Shown here in pieces: positions 16,816 to 25,853 of a stretch of 64,000 nucleotides of DNA. The notes under the pieces are model-generated. The model was given only the letters and a program-made list of their open reading frames with translations, was not told where the DNA came from and searched no databases. The stretch covers positions 4,413 to 68,412 of the forward strand of contig CALQEU020000018.1 in assembly GCA_943329665.2 (NCBI GenBank), read 5' to 3'. The DNA is from JAJTFW01 sp903922455. Its GTDB lineage: Bacteria; Bacteroidota; Bacteroidia; AKYH767-A; OLB10. The translations under genes and the position numbers were made by a program. Every line of letters starts with the position of its first letter. The stretch's first letter is position 1.

Positions 16816-17349
16816 ATGGCCATAGCCCCTGCTTTCAACTTAAACAAATGGATTGATGAAAATCGTCATTTATTAAAACCTCCTGTTGGAAATCAGCAGG
16901 TCTATAAAGCCAACGACGATTTTATCGTGATGATTGTGGGCGGACCAAACTCACGAAAAGATTATCATTGGGAGGAAGCCGAAGAATTGTTTTATCAAAT
17001 TGAAGGCGACATCGTCGTAAAAATTATTGATGAAGGGAAGCAACGCGATATTCATATTAAGGAAGGCGAGATGTTTTTGCTACCACGATGTGTTCCCCAT
17101 TCACCGCAGCGCGGACCCAATACCATCGGATTAGTTATTGAGCGATACCGTGATCAAAAGGAAAAAGATAAGTGTATGTGGTTTTGTGAAAAGTGCAATG
17201 CGAAATTATATGAAGAATCTTTTAGTTTAGAAGATATCGTGAATCAGTTGCCTGCAGTGATGAGTAATTTTTATGCATCCAAAGACCTTTGTACTTGCAA
17301 GGAGTGTGGTACGGTGATGGAAGCTCCACTACCGGCAGGGAACCTCTAA
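16816..17349 (+). CDS. nbaC: 3-hydroxyanthranilate 3,4-dioxygenase
   Basis: 177-residue cupin. The iron ligands sit at the family positions His51, Glu57 (HWEEAEE) and His95 (CVPHSP). The C-terminal rubredoxin-like metal site of bacterial enzymes is complete: Cys124-x2-Cys127 and Cys161-x2-Cys164. The enzyme opens 3-hydroxyanthranilate to ACMS, which the ACMSD at 2799 then decarboxylates. It is the only pathway gene here on the plus strand. A terminator hairpin follows at 17432. Confidence 0.93.
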   Translation: MAIAPAFNLNKWIDENRHLLKPPVGNQQVYKANDDFIVMIVGGPNSRKDYHWEEAEELFYQIEGDIVVKIIDEGKQRDIHIKEGEMFLLPRCVPHSPQRGPNTIGLVIERYRDQKEKDKCMWFCEKCNAKLYEESFSLEDIVNQLPAVMSNFYASKDLCTCKECGTVMEAPLPAGNL

Positions 17350-17431
17350 AAACCCCGAATACTTCGTTTTACAAAAATTTTCAAATCCTCATTTACAATT
17401 GGTAAACTCCGGTGTTGAAAATTATTGCAGG

Positions 17432-17450
17432 CCTCGTCTGCGAGGTTTTT
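17432..17450 (+). terminator. Intrinsic terminator of the dioxygenase gene
   Basis: CCTCG-TCTG-CGAGG stem-loop followed by TTTTT, 80 bases after the stop. Confidence 0.7.
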
Positions 17451-17480
17451 AGGGGCTCCCTTTAGCTTGTAATTTATTGA

Positions 17481-18545
17481 TTACAATTTTAATTTCTCAA
17501 TCTTGATGTGATTGCGAATCCATCGAGGGAGAAGAATAGCGCCTATCAATAAATAGGGGTAGTAGCTTAGCATTCTCCACAAAATACTGAGCGTTGGTGC
17601 GAGACCTTTTGAAATAAATTCTCCTAAAAAATCGGTGAACATAAATTCTGCTAATCCACTGCCACCCGGTGTTGGACTTACTAAAATGATGATGCCCATG
17701 ATCACTTGTTTCCCATAAATTACAAAATCATTGAGTGCAGTAGTGCCATGAAATGCGTGTAAGATGCAATTCACAATAGAGTAACGGGCAGTCCATGAAA
17801 CAAAGGTGGCACCCAAACACCACATCCAATATTTTTTACTTTTATTTTTTAATCCGTTCGAGGCAATTACTAACTGATCACCGGTTTCTCTTGCTTGCCT
17901 TTTCCATCTTCGCAATAAAGGAGCGGAGAACATATACAGCAAGATTTTTTTTATGAATTGTGGATTTACAAATAGGGCATAAGCCACAAATAATTTATAG
18001 GCGAGAATAAAAAAATAGACTGTCCAGAAAGTATAGAAGATACTGTTACCAAAACTAGTGTTCAAATGGATACCCGAAAAAAGTGCATCCTTGCTTGCCA
18101 TAAAATAAACGAAGGGCGCCATCACCGCCAGAAAAATACCATCTAGAAAAGAAGAGTTGAGAATAGCGGTAATGCTTTTTCCCATGTGAAGTCCTTCACG
18201 ATTTAAAATGAAAATAGCGAAAATAAATCCACCACCAATCATTCCTGGAGCCAATGCAGAACTAAATTCCCAAAGCATAATAACAATGAAAGCGCGTTTC
18301 CAATCCAGGTATTGATCGGTGAGCACACGAATACGAATCATGTAAGCCCAATCACGAATGACGACGGAAACGATAGCAAGAAAAAACCAACAAGAAGAAT
18401 TCAAATTCCACTTCACGGCAGAAAATGCTTCCTTGTCAAAATCTTTAAAAAACAAAAATGCCGTTACGCACAGACCAATCAAGATGGGCCAAATAATTTT
18501 TTTGGGAGAGAATAATTTAAGAATTTCTCGAGGATCAGTTTGCAT
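17481..18545 (-). CDS. LPG-synthase-type (UPF0104/YbhN-like) integral membrane protein
   Basis: 354 residues with about eight hydrophobic segments. The conserved pieces ALAPGMIGGGFIFAI and VSPTPGGSGLAEFMF are the signature of the lysylphosphatidylglycerol synthase transmembrane domain family. This flippase-like half lacks the aminoacyl-transfer domain, so it does not itself make LPG. A role in lipid or lipid-linked intermediate movement is inferred. It overlaps the scpA stop by 11 bases, so the two are translated from one message. Confidence 0.8.
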   Translation of the reverse strand: MQTDPREILKLFSPKKIIWPILIGLCVTAFLFFKDFDKEAFSAVKWNLNSSCWFFLAIVSVVIRDWAYMIRIRVLTDQYLDWKRAFIVIMLWEFSSALAPGMIGGGFIFAIFILNREGLHMGKSITAILNSSFLDGIFLAVMAPFVYFMASKDALFSGIHLNTSFGNSIFYTFWTVYFFILAYKLFVAYALFVNPQFIKKILLYMFSAPLLRRWKRQARETGDQLVIASNGLKNKSKKYWMWCLGATFVSWTARYSIVNCILHAFHGTTALNDFVIYGKQVIMGIIILVSPTPGGSGLAEFMFTDFLGEFISKGLAPTLSILWRMLSYYPYLLIGAILLPRWIRNHIKIEKLKL

Positions 18546-19323
18546 CCTCTTCCCTTGGGGCTGTAACTTCGGGTGCCGCTTCGAGCGTACTCACCACAAA
18601 ATTGTTAAAGCCTTCACCCATGAAGATGAGTAAGGTTCTGTTCTGAATAAGATCTAGTAGTGCGAGAAACGTGAATACTGCATGCAGTTTACTGGTACAT
18701 TCTTCAAAGAGCTCGATGAAATTTACTTGCGGCTTTTTCATCAATGTTTTATTGATGTAATCCTTCTGACTGTCGATAGAAAAAGGATATTGAATGACGG
18801 TATGCGTAACTTTATTTTGATTGCCTTCAAAACGCGACATTACTTTTTCGAAAGTAGCAATGAGTCGATATAAAGTTAACTGATTTAATTCGCCGGCATA
18901 AGTTGCATCTGACGTTGCATTATATTTCGCAAGCTCTTGCTCTAAGTTGCCGCGATGAAAACGCATCATACGTTCATCTTCCAGCGCTCTTAACTCTTCA
19001 GAGGCCGCTTTAAATTGTTTGTAGTCGAGCAGTTGTCGAACCAAGTCGTGACGCGGATCAATCTCATTGCCTTCTTCGTCTTTTTCATAACGAGGGAGAA
19101 GTAGTTTTGCCTTGATACGCATTAAAGTAGAAGCGACAAGAATGAACTCACTTGCCAATTCAATGTCCATGGGTTGCATATCATGCATATAAGTCAAAAA
19201 ATCGTTGGTGATTTTGGCGATGGGAATATCATGAATGTCCAATTCATCCCTTTCTATAAAGAAAAGAAGAAGGTCGAAAGGACCTTCAAACTGGGGTAAT
19301 TTAATTTCGAAACTTTCGCTCAC
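18535..19323 (-). CDS. scpA: Segregation and condensation protein A
   Basis: 262 residues. The N-terminus FEGPFDLLLFFIERDELDIH, followed by IAKITNDFL, is diagnostic for the ScpA kleisin. The middle keeps MRIKAKLLLP and the C-terminus a winged-helix-like segment (VFTFLALLDLIQ) that would bind the SMC head. ScpA bridges the SMC dimer in chromosome condensation together with ScpB, whose gene is not in the window. Cytoplasmic. Confidence 0.9.
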   Translation of the reverse strand: MSESFEIKLPQFEGPFDLLLFFIERDELDIHDIPIAKITNDFLTYMHDMQPMDIELASEFILVASTLMRIKAKLLLPRYEKDEEGNEIDPRHDLVRQLLDYKQFKAASEELRALEDERMMRFHRGNLEQELAKYNATSDATYAGELNQLTLYRLIATFEKVMSRFEGNQNKVTHTVIQYPFSIDSQKDYINKTLMKKPQVNFIELFEECTSKLHAVFTFLALLDLIQNRTLLIFMGEGFNNFVVSTLEAAPEVTAPREEDAN

Positions 19324-19488
19324 AATGCTCTATATAGGATATGAAGTATCAAATTTCAGCCTTTTTCAACTCTAAAACAACGATCAGCCTAAAATAATCA
19401 CATTCTATTGATTAAGACGACTAAAGATCAGCAAGCATCGACTATCTCTCCAAAAATGAATAAGGAAAATGATACTTCTTGGAAACAA

Positions 19489-19518
19489 GAAAAGGCTATC
19501 CCGAAGGACAGCCTTTTC
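19489..19518 (-). terminator. Terminator with UUCG tetraloop
   Basis: A 13-base stem with one mismatch around a loop that reads TTCG on the minus strand, downstream of the OM barrel gene; T-rich DNA follows on that strand. Confidence 0.7.
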
Positions 19519-19538
19519 TTTATTGTGTTTTTACTTTT

Positions 19539-20279
19539 TTAGAAGTAGAAATTCAAGTTGATAGCTGCACTAGCATTATCAGTATCGAAACCGAAAGAAC
19601 TAGATTTTCCGGTTTTAGCAGAGGTACTTCCGCCAATACCATCAGCAGTTTTCGCGTCGCCAGCTCCAACAGAAGAAATACCAAGTCCCCAGCCGAATTC
19701 ACCACCTAAAGACATTTTTGGAGCGAAGAAATATTCCATTCCAATGAATCCGCGTAAATTAAAACTGAATCCACTTCCGTCTTTGTCTTCAAGCATAGCA
19801 CCTGCTGCTGCATTGCCATTGTATGTCATAGTAGTTTTGCCTGAACTTAAACCGATTCCAGCCTCACCACCATAAACACCTTGTAAACGACCTTTACCAC
19901 GACGCTTTTCAATACCCGCCATTAGGTTGATGTCCATTCCTGATGTTTTTGTTTCTTTCAAATCACCGGCATTTGGAGCCTCTTCTGTTTCTGTGTTAGA
20001 TCCGAAACCTAAACGAAGTCCAAGACGGTAACCTGTGTTGGCATCTTTCATCATTTTACCACGAATCACATTTGTAGAACTTTGCCAATCGAATGATGGA
20101 GCACTATTACTTCCATTCATAAGATTTCCGAAATACTCTAAAGTAGAGTTTGCACCAATACCAATGCTCCAGTCACCAGCTTCTGGTAAAATTGGAGTTC
20201 CTTTTTTTGATGTCATGTTATCTTGTGCAGTAACTGCTCCACCGATTAACATTGCTAAGATTAGTAAGCTCTTTTTCAT
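19539..20279 (-). CDS. Outer-membrane beta-barrel protein
   Basis: 246 residues from the ATG at 20279; the longer frame to 20318 only adds residues before the signal peptide (MKKSLLILAMLIGGAVTAQ). The mature part is a series of amphipathic strands (WSIGIGANSTLEYFG, GYRLGLRLGFGS, FSFNLRGFIGMEYFF, INLNFYF) and ends in an aromatic residue, as outer-membrane barrels do. I cannot name a specific family. A full promoter (20304-20336) precedes it and a strong terminator follows, so it is a single-gene unit and probably well expressed. Confidence 0.75.
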   Translation of the reverse strand: MKKSLLILAMLIGGAVTAQDNMTSKKGTPILPEAGDWSIGIGANSTLEYFGNLMNGSNSAPSFDWQSSTNVIRGKMMKDANTGYRLGLRLGFGSNTETEEAPNAGDLKETKTSGMDINLMAGIEKRRGKGRLQGVYGGEAGIGLSSGKTTMTYNGNAAAGAMLEDKDGSGFSFNLRGFIGMEYFFAPKMSLGGEFGWGLGISSVGAGDAKTADGIGGSTSAKTGKSSSFGFDTDNASAAINLNFYF

Positions 20280-20303
20280 TGCTTTTATAGTTAAGATTGG
20301 GTG

Positions 20304-20336
20304 CAAATTTATTGTCAATTTTTTAACTATTCCAAA
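20304..20336 (-). promoter_or_regulatory. Bacteroidota promoter TTTG-N21-TAAATTTG
   Basis: On the minus strand a -33 TTTG (20333-20336) and a -7 TAAATTTG (20304-20311) are 21 bases apart, 25 bases upstream of the barrel ATG. It is the most complete promoter match in the window. Confidence 0.65.
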
Positions 20337-20617
20337 TACTGAGGATTTTTAATGAACATTTAACTGTTTATAAGTGTTTTGTGATTCTTTTTAGGATAGT
20401 GAAATAGACGATTTTTGGTTGATTTTAGTCGTTTTTTCGTTCAAAATGGGCTAAAAAGAGCATTTTCGTAGGTGCTGGCCGGTAGAAGATGTTAGATGTT
20501 GGACTTTAGTGTTAAAAAAGATTTGAATAATACAATAAATACTATATACCAATAAAACTAAAATCTAGCAGTCAGAAGCTAGCAATATTCACCAAAAAAT
20601 CCATGCGTAACGAATAA
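20337..20617. other. Gene-free spacer with CTAG-type repeat
   Basis: No credible frame. It holds TTAGATGTTGGACTTTAGTGTT at about 20489-20510, described here by position only, and a CTAGCAGTCAGAAGCTAGC stretch at 20565-20583 of the dispersed repeat family. Confidence 0.4.
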
Positions 20618-21379
20618 CTATCGTCCAACTTCCGCCGCCATCTCCTTTTGAATAGAAGCAGCTATGCCGGGAAACGTACGCTCCACAATTTCACGATCGC
20701 TATTGGTGGAGGACGGAAAAAATTCCATGCAAAAATTACCACGTACTTGTTTCCCGTTGGCTTTTAAAATGGAATAGTGAATCAATAATTCTCTTCGGTA
20801 AATTTTATTAGCAATGTCGATGCAAGAATTGTAATTTGTTTTTATTTCGAATTGATTAATACTTACGATATAATCGGATTGATACAATTGAAATAAATAA
20901 TTTAGAAAGGAAGTATCTCTTATCTCCACTTGCATGAACTTTGAATCGCCGCGCGTGGTGATGGTTTGCGGTGCCGTTTGTGCATCGGGATGGAGTTCGA
21001 ATTTCTTTTTTTGTTTTTTGATTTCGCTTTTGGAAGTATTTCTTCCTCCTACTGGATATGCATAACTATACCCCGCTTTACCGTAAAACATTTCTAAAAG
21101 TTTTCGGCCTCGATTGGTGGTATCTTGTAAAAGACTTATGCAAGGGCCATGTACTTCTAACTCCCCTTGAATTTTTAAATCTAATGTTTTGCGAAAATAA
21201 TTTCTAAATTCCTCCGGACTCCTCTTCGTTTGCGCCATGATGTCGCGTTCCGCATCGCTTAAATAATATTCAGGTGGGAAGGGAACTAATAAAATTGAGG
21301 TGTTCTTGAGCGTGTCTTGTGCCGATGCACCCATCTGCCAGAAAAGAAATACAACGAAGCCAATAATTTTATTTCTCAT
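20618..21379 (-). CDS. Exported hypothetical protein
   Basis: 253 residues with a signal peptide ending MGASAQ. I do not recognise the family. Visible segments are SILLVPFPPEYYLSDAERD, which resembles the opening of Bacteroidota periplasmic proteins of unknown role, and a mixed alpha/beta body with a basic stretch (KSEIKKQKKKFE). A conserved-looking end has EIVERTFPGIAASIQKEMA. No transmembrane helix after the signal peptide and no sorting domain, so it is probably periplasmic. Confidence 0.6.
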   Translation of the reverse strand: MRNKIIGFVVFLFWQMGASAQDTLKNTSILLVPFPPEYYLSDAERDIMAQTKRSPEEFRNYFRKTLDLKIQGELEVHGPCISLLQDTTNRGRKLLEMFYGKAGYSYAYPVGGRNTSKSEIKKQKKKFELHPDAQTAPQTITTRGDSKFMQVEIRDTSFLNYLFQLYQSDYIVSINQFEIKTNYNSCIDIANKIYRRELLIHYSILKANGKQVRGNFCMEFFPSSTNSDREIVERTFPGIAASIQKEMAAEVGR

Positions 21380-21726
21380 GCTTCAAAAGTAAAGTCCTCT
21401 ATGTTGAATTTATCGAATGTCTTAATTGAGATATGAACAGCGAGGTGTTTTTTACTTCGAAAGGAGATTTCTAGCTTCTAGCTGCAAGCTTCTAGCTCCA
21501 AGCTTCTGGCTTCTTGTCTCTATGTTTCTACCTTCGTGGTTAGATTTTGCAACTGGTTATTAGAACAGTTCTTTTGACACTCTTGTGTCTATATTCATAA
21601 GAAAAAGTTTTATCAATTCAATAAATACTATTTCCCTATAAAAAACTAGAAGCTAGAAGCCAGCAGCTAAACCTCAATAATGTACTACAAACATTATTAT
21701 CCAATAAATCCCTGCGAAACAAATAT
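21380..21726. repeat. Spacer with two opposing CTAG-type repeats
   Basis: No gene. 21469-21525 carries CTAGCTTCTAGCTGCAAGCT and similar words. 21644-21671 carries the same family in the other orientation (AACTAGAAGCTAGAAGCCAG), so the spacer can fold back on itself. Confidence 0.5.
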
Positions 21727-23064
21727 CTAATTAATAATATGTTTCCATATATCATTCCCCACCGCAAAAATTAATAAGCTAAAGAGAATTACCATACCAA
21801 CCACTTGCGCACGCTCCATCACTTTGTCGCTAAACTTTACTTTGAAGATGCTCTCTATTAAAAGAAAAATAACGTGTCCACCATCTAAGGCTGGAATGGG
21901 TAACATATTCATGAAAGCTAATACCATCGACAAAAGTCCAGTGATAGCCCAAAACCTCGACCAATCCCAAACGCCTCCGTAAATAGTGGCAATGCCAATG
22001 GGTCCTTGCACCGATTCACTCGCTTTTTCTTCTCCTGTAAATATTTTTCCAAGTCCTTTTGCATTTGAAACAAGTGCTTCAATGGCATCCGATGTACCAA
22101 ATGAAACAGCGTTTGAAACCGTATAAGGTTCCATCTTATAGGATGTGTTTTTTTCCGGTGTAGCATCGTATGAAATACCGATGGTTCCTTTTTCGGTAAC
22201 GGTGCTTTCTAAAGTGATGGGTTTATTATCACGAAGTATATTTAAAGTAACAGTTTTGCTTTTTAGTGCACCAATTTTGCTTACCAAATCATCGTTGTTG
22301 GCAATACTCTCACCATTGATGGCGGTAATTTTATCTCCTGTTTGTACTCCTGCTTTTTGTGCAGGCTCGCCCTCCACTACTCTTCCGATTTGATAATGAA
22401 GTGGACCATAACCAATAAAACTCCAACGACCAGCCTCTCCTACCTTGCGATAAAAATTATCGGGAACTATTACTTCCATGGTGCGATTATCTCGCTCAAT
22501 AGATAAAGTTGCGCCAAATAAAACACGCGAAGAAAGTACATCTTCAAAACGCTCAAATGAGTTGCCGTTGATGGTAAGAATTTTATCTCCGTCTTGTAAG
22601 CCAATCTCCTTACCCAACTTGTAAGCATAAATTCCCTTTCCTTGAATTACTTCTTGATTGGGTAAATAATCTTTTTTGAATTGTAATAAAGTACCACTGA
22701 AAATAATAATTCCTAATATTACATTCATCGTAACACCACCCACCATCACAATCAATCGTTGCCATGCTGGTTTCGCTCTAAATTCCCAAGGTTGTGGCTC
22801 GGCTGCTAATGCCTCCGTGTCTAAACTTTCGTCAACCATACCCGCAATTTTCACGTAGCCACCAAATGGAAGCCACCCCATGCCGTACTCTGTATCGCCT
22901 ATTTTAAAACTGAAAAGTTTAAATCCCCATGCATCAAAAAACAAATAGAATTTTTCTACTTTAATTCCGAATGCACGAGCCGCTAAAAAATGTCCTAACT
23001 CGTGAAGTGTTACTAATATTGAGAGGCCTAAAATTAATTGGCCGGCCATAATAAGTCCTTGCAT
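21727..23064 (-). CDS. rseP: RIP metalloprotease RseP (site-2 protease family)
   Basis: 445 residues, four membrane segments. Zinc site: His21-Glu22-x2-His25 (HELGH) in the first helix, with the LDGGH motif (PALDGGH) near residue 395. Two PDZ domains lie between (residues about 120-190 and 205-280; GLQDGDKIL and GVQTGDKITAINGE). The enzyme cleaves membrane-embedded anti-sigma factors or signal-peptide remnants. It lies downstream of dxr on the same strand, as in many Bacteroidota. A second possible start is Met6 (23049). Confidence 0.9.
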   Translation of the reverse strand: MQGLIMAGQLILGLSILVTLHELGHFLAARAFGIKVEKFYLFFDAWGFKLFSFKIGDTEYGMGWLPFGGYVKIAGMVDESLDTEALAAEPQPWEFRAKPAWQRLIVMVGGVTMNVILGIIIFSGTLLQFKKDYLPNQEVIQGKGIYAYKLGKEIGLQDGDKILTINGNSFERFEDVLSSRVLFGATLSIERDNRTMEVIVPDNFYRKVGEAGRWSFIGYGPLHYQIGRVVEGEPAQKAGVQTGDKITAINGESIANNDDLVSKIGALKSKTVTLNILRDNKPITLESTVTEKGTIGISYDATPEKNTSYKMEPYTVSNAVSFGTSDAIEALVSNAKGLGKIFTGEEKASESVQGPIGIATIYGGVWDWSRFWAITGLLSMVLAFMNMLPIPALDGGHVIFLLIESIFKVKFSDKVMERAQVVGMVILFSLLIFAVGNDIWKHIIN

Positions 23065-23199
23065 TGTTCTATTTAAATTATTTGAAATTTTTTCTGACTG
23101 CGAATGTACGAATAAGGAATGTGTCTTGCCGAAGGCCTTTATTCTCCCTTCTCTAATCTAATCTTTTTAGGGAGTTTATGTTTGACGATTATCCTTACC

Positions 23200-24366
23200 T
23201 TAAATTTTAACATCACTTTTTTGAATTAGTTGTGACGTAATTTGCCGAGCCGCCTCATCGCTTTCCTGATACGCTTTTATATCGGGCTGAGACTCAAAAG
23301 CTACTTGATTCATCGTCGCTTCTATGACCTCCGCAATTTGAAGGAAGCCTAGTGCGTCTCGTAAAAAGGCAGCTACCGCAATTTCATTAGCAGCATTCAT
23401 GACGCAAGGTAAATTCCCGCCTTTTTCCATCGCCCATCTCGCCAAGCCTAAGCATCTAAAGGTTTCTTCATCAGCTGCTTCGAATGTCAGTTGCGGAAAT
23501 TTGGTGAAATCGAAACGAGGAAAATCGGATGCTAATCGGTTTGGATAACCCAACGCATATTGTATAGGTAATTTCATATCCGGTAATCCCATTTGGGCTT
23601 TCATGCTTCCATCTTGAAATTGAACTATGCTGTGAATGATGGATTGAGGATGTACAATAACTTCAATTTCAGAAGCTTGCAAATCGAAAAGCCATTTGGC
23701 CTCAATCATTTCCAAGCCTTTATTCATCAAAGTCGCCGAATCAATGGTGATTTTGGCTCCCATGGTCCAGTTCGGATGTTTTAATGCCTGCGCCTTGGTG
23801 ATGTTAGCTAATTCTGATTTTTTCTTCCCGCGGAAAGGTCCACCCGACGCCGTCAAAATAATTTTTTCAATCGGATTGTGCATCTCTCCAGCTAAGCATT
23901 GAAAAATGGCACTGTGCTCGGAGTCGACAGGATAGATGCTGACTTTATTCTCCAAAGCCAATTTTGTTACGATATCACCAGCAACCACCAGCGTTTCTTT
24001 ATTCGCCAGTGCAATATTTTTTTTGTTTTCGATGGCCGCCAAGGTTGGAGCAAGACCAGAAAAACCAACCATAGCCGTCAACACTAAATCGATAGTGTCC
24101 ATACTCATCAATTGTACAATGGAAGCTGCCCCGCCAAACACTTTGATGTTGTCGCTTTCCAACCCCGATTTTAACGCGGCTAATTTTGTGGTATCACAAA
24201 TAACTACCGCATTTGGTTTAAACTTTTTAGCTTGTTCAATCAGCAAATCTACATTGCTATTTGCAGTGAGCACTTCCACACTGAATTGATCAGGATGTGC
24301 CTCAATCACTTCGAGGGCTTGTGTTCCGATAGATCCCGTTGATCCGAGGATGGCGATTCTTTTCAT
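23200..24366 (-). CDS. dxr: 1-deoxy-D-xylulose 5-phosphate reductoisomerase
   Basis: 388 residues, full length. N-terminal NADPH site ILGSTGSIGTQAL; central DSEHSAIFQC and LTASGGPFR motifs; SATLMNKGLEMIEA and VHPQSIIHS for metal and substrate. It catalyses the committed step of the non-mevalonate isoprenoid pathway. rseP follows after 135 bases. Confidence 0.94.
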   Translation of the reverse strand: MKRIAILGSTGSIGTQALEVIEAHPDQFSVEVLTANSNVDLLIEQAKKFKPNAVVICDTTKLAALKSGLESDNIKVFGGAASIVQLMSMDTIDLVLTAMVGFSGLAPTLAAIENKKNIALANKETLVVAGDIVTKLALENKVSIYPVDSEHSAIFQCLAGEMHNPIEKIILTASGGPFRGKKKSELANITKAQALKHPNWTMGAKITIDSATLMNKGLEMIEAKWLFDLQASEIEVIVHPQSIIHSIVQFQDGSMKAQMGLPDMKLPIQYALGYPNRLASDFPRFDFTKFPQLTFEAADEETFRCLGLARWAMEKGGNLPCVMNAANEIAVAAFLRDALGFLQIAEVIEATMNQVAFESQPDIKAYQESDEAARQITSQLIQKSDVKI

Positions 24367-24653
24367 GTTGATGTTGCGAAGGTATGAAAGCTTTTGTACG
24401 TAATACGAATTTGCTACTTCGGAGAGGGCTGAATTGTCGTTTATAAATTTTGCTTCGCAGTTCTACTGGGACGCGAAATTGCGAAAAGCCTACCTATACT
24501 AAAGCTTCGGTAGGCAAGCACGAAAATGCGAAAAGCCTACCTATGCTTAATCTCATTGCTTCGCAAAGGCAAGTCGGTAGGTAGGCACGAAAATCGAAAT
24601 TAGAGAAAAGTGATTCAGCCCCTACTTTTATTCGGTACTATTTAAATCATTAC
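24367..24653. repeat. Spacer with CCTACC...GGTAGG repeats
   Basis: Two copies of the repeat also seen at 9431: GCCTACCTATACTAAAGCTT then CGGTAGGCAAGC (24488-24519), and a longer copy with a 30-base insertion (24535-24597). Both are followed by CACGAAAATGCGAAAA-type words. No gene seen. Confidence 0.5.
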
Positions 24654-24661
24654 TACGTTTG
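24654..24661 (+). promoter_or_regulatory. Bacteroidota -7 box (TACGTTTG), near-leaderless
   Basis: An exact TAnnTTTG ending only six bases before the J-protein ATG at 24668, so the transcript would start at or within a few bases of the start codon. Confidence 0.5.
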
Positions 24662-24667
24662 TAGACT

Positions 24668-25660
24668 ATGTCGAGTCCCGATTATTATCAACTTCTCGGA
24701 CTTCCACGCGATGCTAATCCAGTGGAAATAAAAAAGGGATATCATCGACAGGCACTTTTGCATCATCCGGACAAAAACCCGAATGATGAAATGTCCGCCG
24801 ATCGTTTTAAAATGATTGCAGAAGCATATAAAGTATTAAGTGATCCCATTAAACGCGCAAATTATGATGCGGGATTTAGTAGTTATAATTATTCAAGTGC
24901 CATCATTGCCCCCGAATATTTAAAGGCGGAGGTAGATGTAAAAAAAGTAAAACTCAATGAAGAAGTAGAATTAACTTTTTCTTTTCCAGGTGAAGGACGC
25001 TTTTTCAAAAAACCTGTTTTGTATGGATGGGTGATCACTGCCGGACCTACTGTCGATCACCGTTATGTTTTAGTTGAAGGACATTCCATTCGCGAAACGG
25101 TTTTACATTATACCGTTTGTGCATTGAGAACCGGAGTGCAAACCATTCCTGCAGCACAAATTCATTTCCATCATATTCCAGTAAACTCTGAATCACTGCA
25201 AGTTTTTGTGGAGGAGAATCATTGTTATTTTAAATCGGGAGAAAAGGCGGGAAGCAATCCATTAAAAGTGATGATGCATCGCATGCAAGTTACGAGTAAT
25301 ACGGTGTATCGAAAAACCATCATTCATCAGCGCGCAGTTTTATTACCACGTTCCGATGTCGTTTCTTGGTATCATAAAGTAGGAAGAACACTCAAAATTT
25401 CTTTCGCGATCATGGGTGCCATCTTCGCCATGACTCGAGGAGAAAGCGCTTTCTTAGGCATGTTAGGTGGGTCGATGTTGGCAGGAGTAAATGTACATTT
25501 GATGTATTACATGATGGGTATCAAATCAAAATTTTATTATGCATCGCATCATCCCTTTATTTTAGAATACGAAGAATGTGGATATCGCTTAGGTGAAGCT
25601 CCGCACGACGGACTTTTTGTTTCAAAGCGATGGGCTTTTGTGAAGTCGATGTTTGTATAG
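24668..25660 (+). CDS. J-domain protein with membrane segment
   Basis: 330 residues. The J-domain occupies residues 1-70, with the catalytic His33-Pro34-Asp35 between helices II and III and the DPIKRANYD end. There is no Gly/Phe region or zinc finger, so it is not DnaJ itself. Residues 85-190 look like a beta-rich domain. Two hydrophobic segments (FAIMGAIFAMT and LGMLGGSMLAGVNVHLMYYM) place it in the inner membrane. It probably recruits DnaK to a membrane task; the client is unknown. Confidence 0.8.
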   Translation: MSSPDYYQLLGLPRDANPVEIKKGYHRQALLHHPDKNPNDEMSADRFKMIAEAYKVLSDPIKRANYDAGFSSYNYSSAIIAPEYLKAEVDVKKVKLNEEVELTFSFPGEGRFFKKPVLYGWVITAGPTVDHRYVLVEGHSIRETVLHYTVCALRTGVQTIPAAQIHFHHIPVNSESLQVFVEENHCYFKSGEKAGSNPLKVMMHRMQVTSNTVYRKTIIHQRAVLLPRSDVVSWYHKVGRTLKISFAIMGAIFAMTRGESAFLGMLGGSMLAGVNVHLMYYMMGIKSKFYYASHHPFILEYEECGYRLGEAPHDGLFVSKRWAFVKSMFV

Positions 25661-25697
25661 ACGACAAGATTCTTACTTTCTTAAAAGTAAAAAATAA

Positions 25698-25733
25698 AAA
25701 AGACTGCCCTGATAAGGCGATCGTCTTTTATTG
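25698..25733 (+). terminator. Terminator of the J-protein gene
   Basis: AAAAGAC...GTCTTTT outer stem with a GCC/GGC inner stem, followed by T-rich DNA. It lies between convergent genes. Confidence 0.55.
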
Positions 25734-25853
25734 TTAAGAAAAGTATTTATAGTTTAGGATGGCCATCGTGTTATAAAATAACAACCACTATTCCTTTTAA
25801 ATAATGTGTTTAGTTTTAACAAACTTCAATGTTGAAGTTTTATTTCCCTGTAT

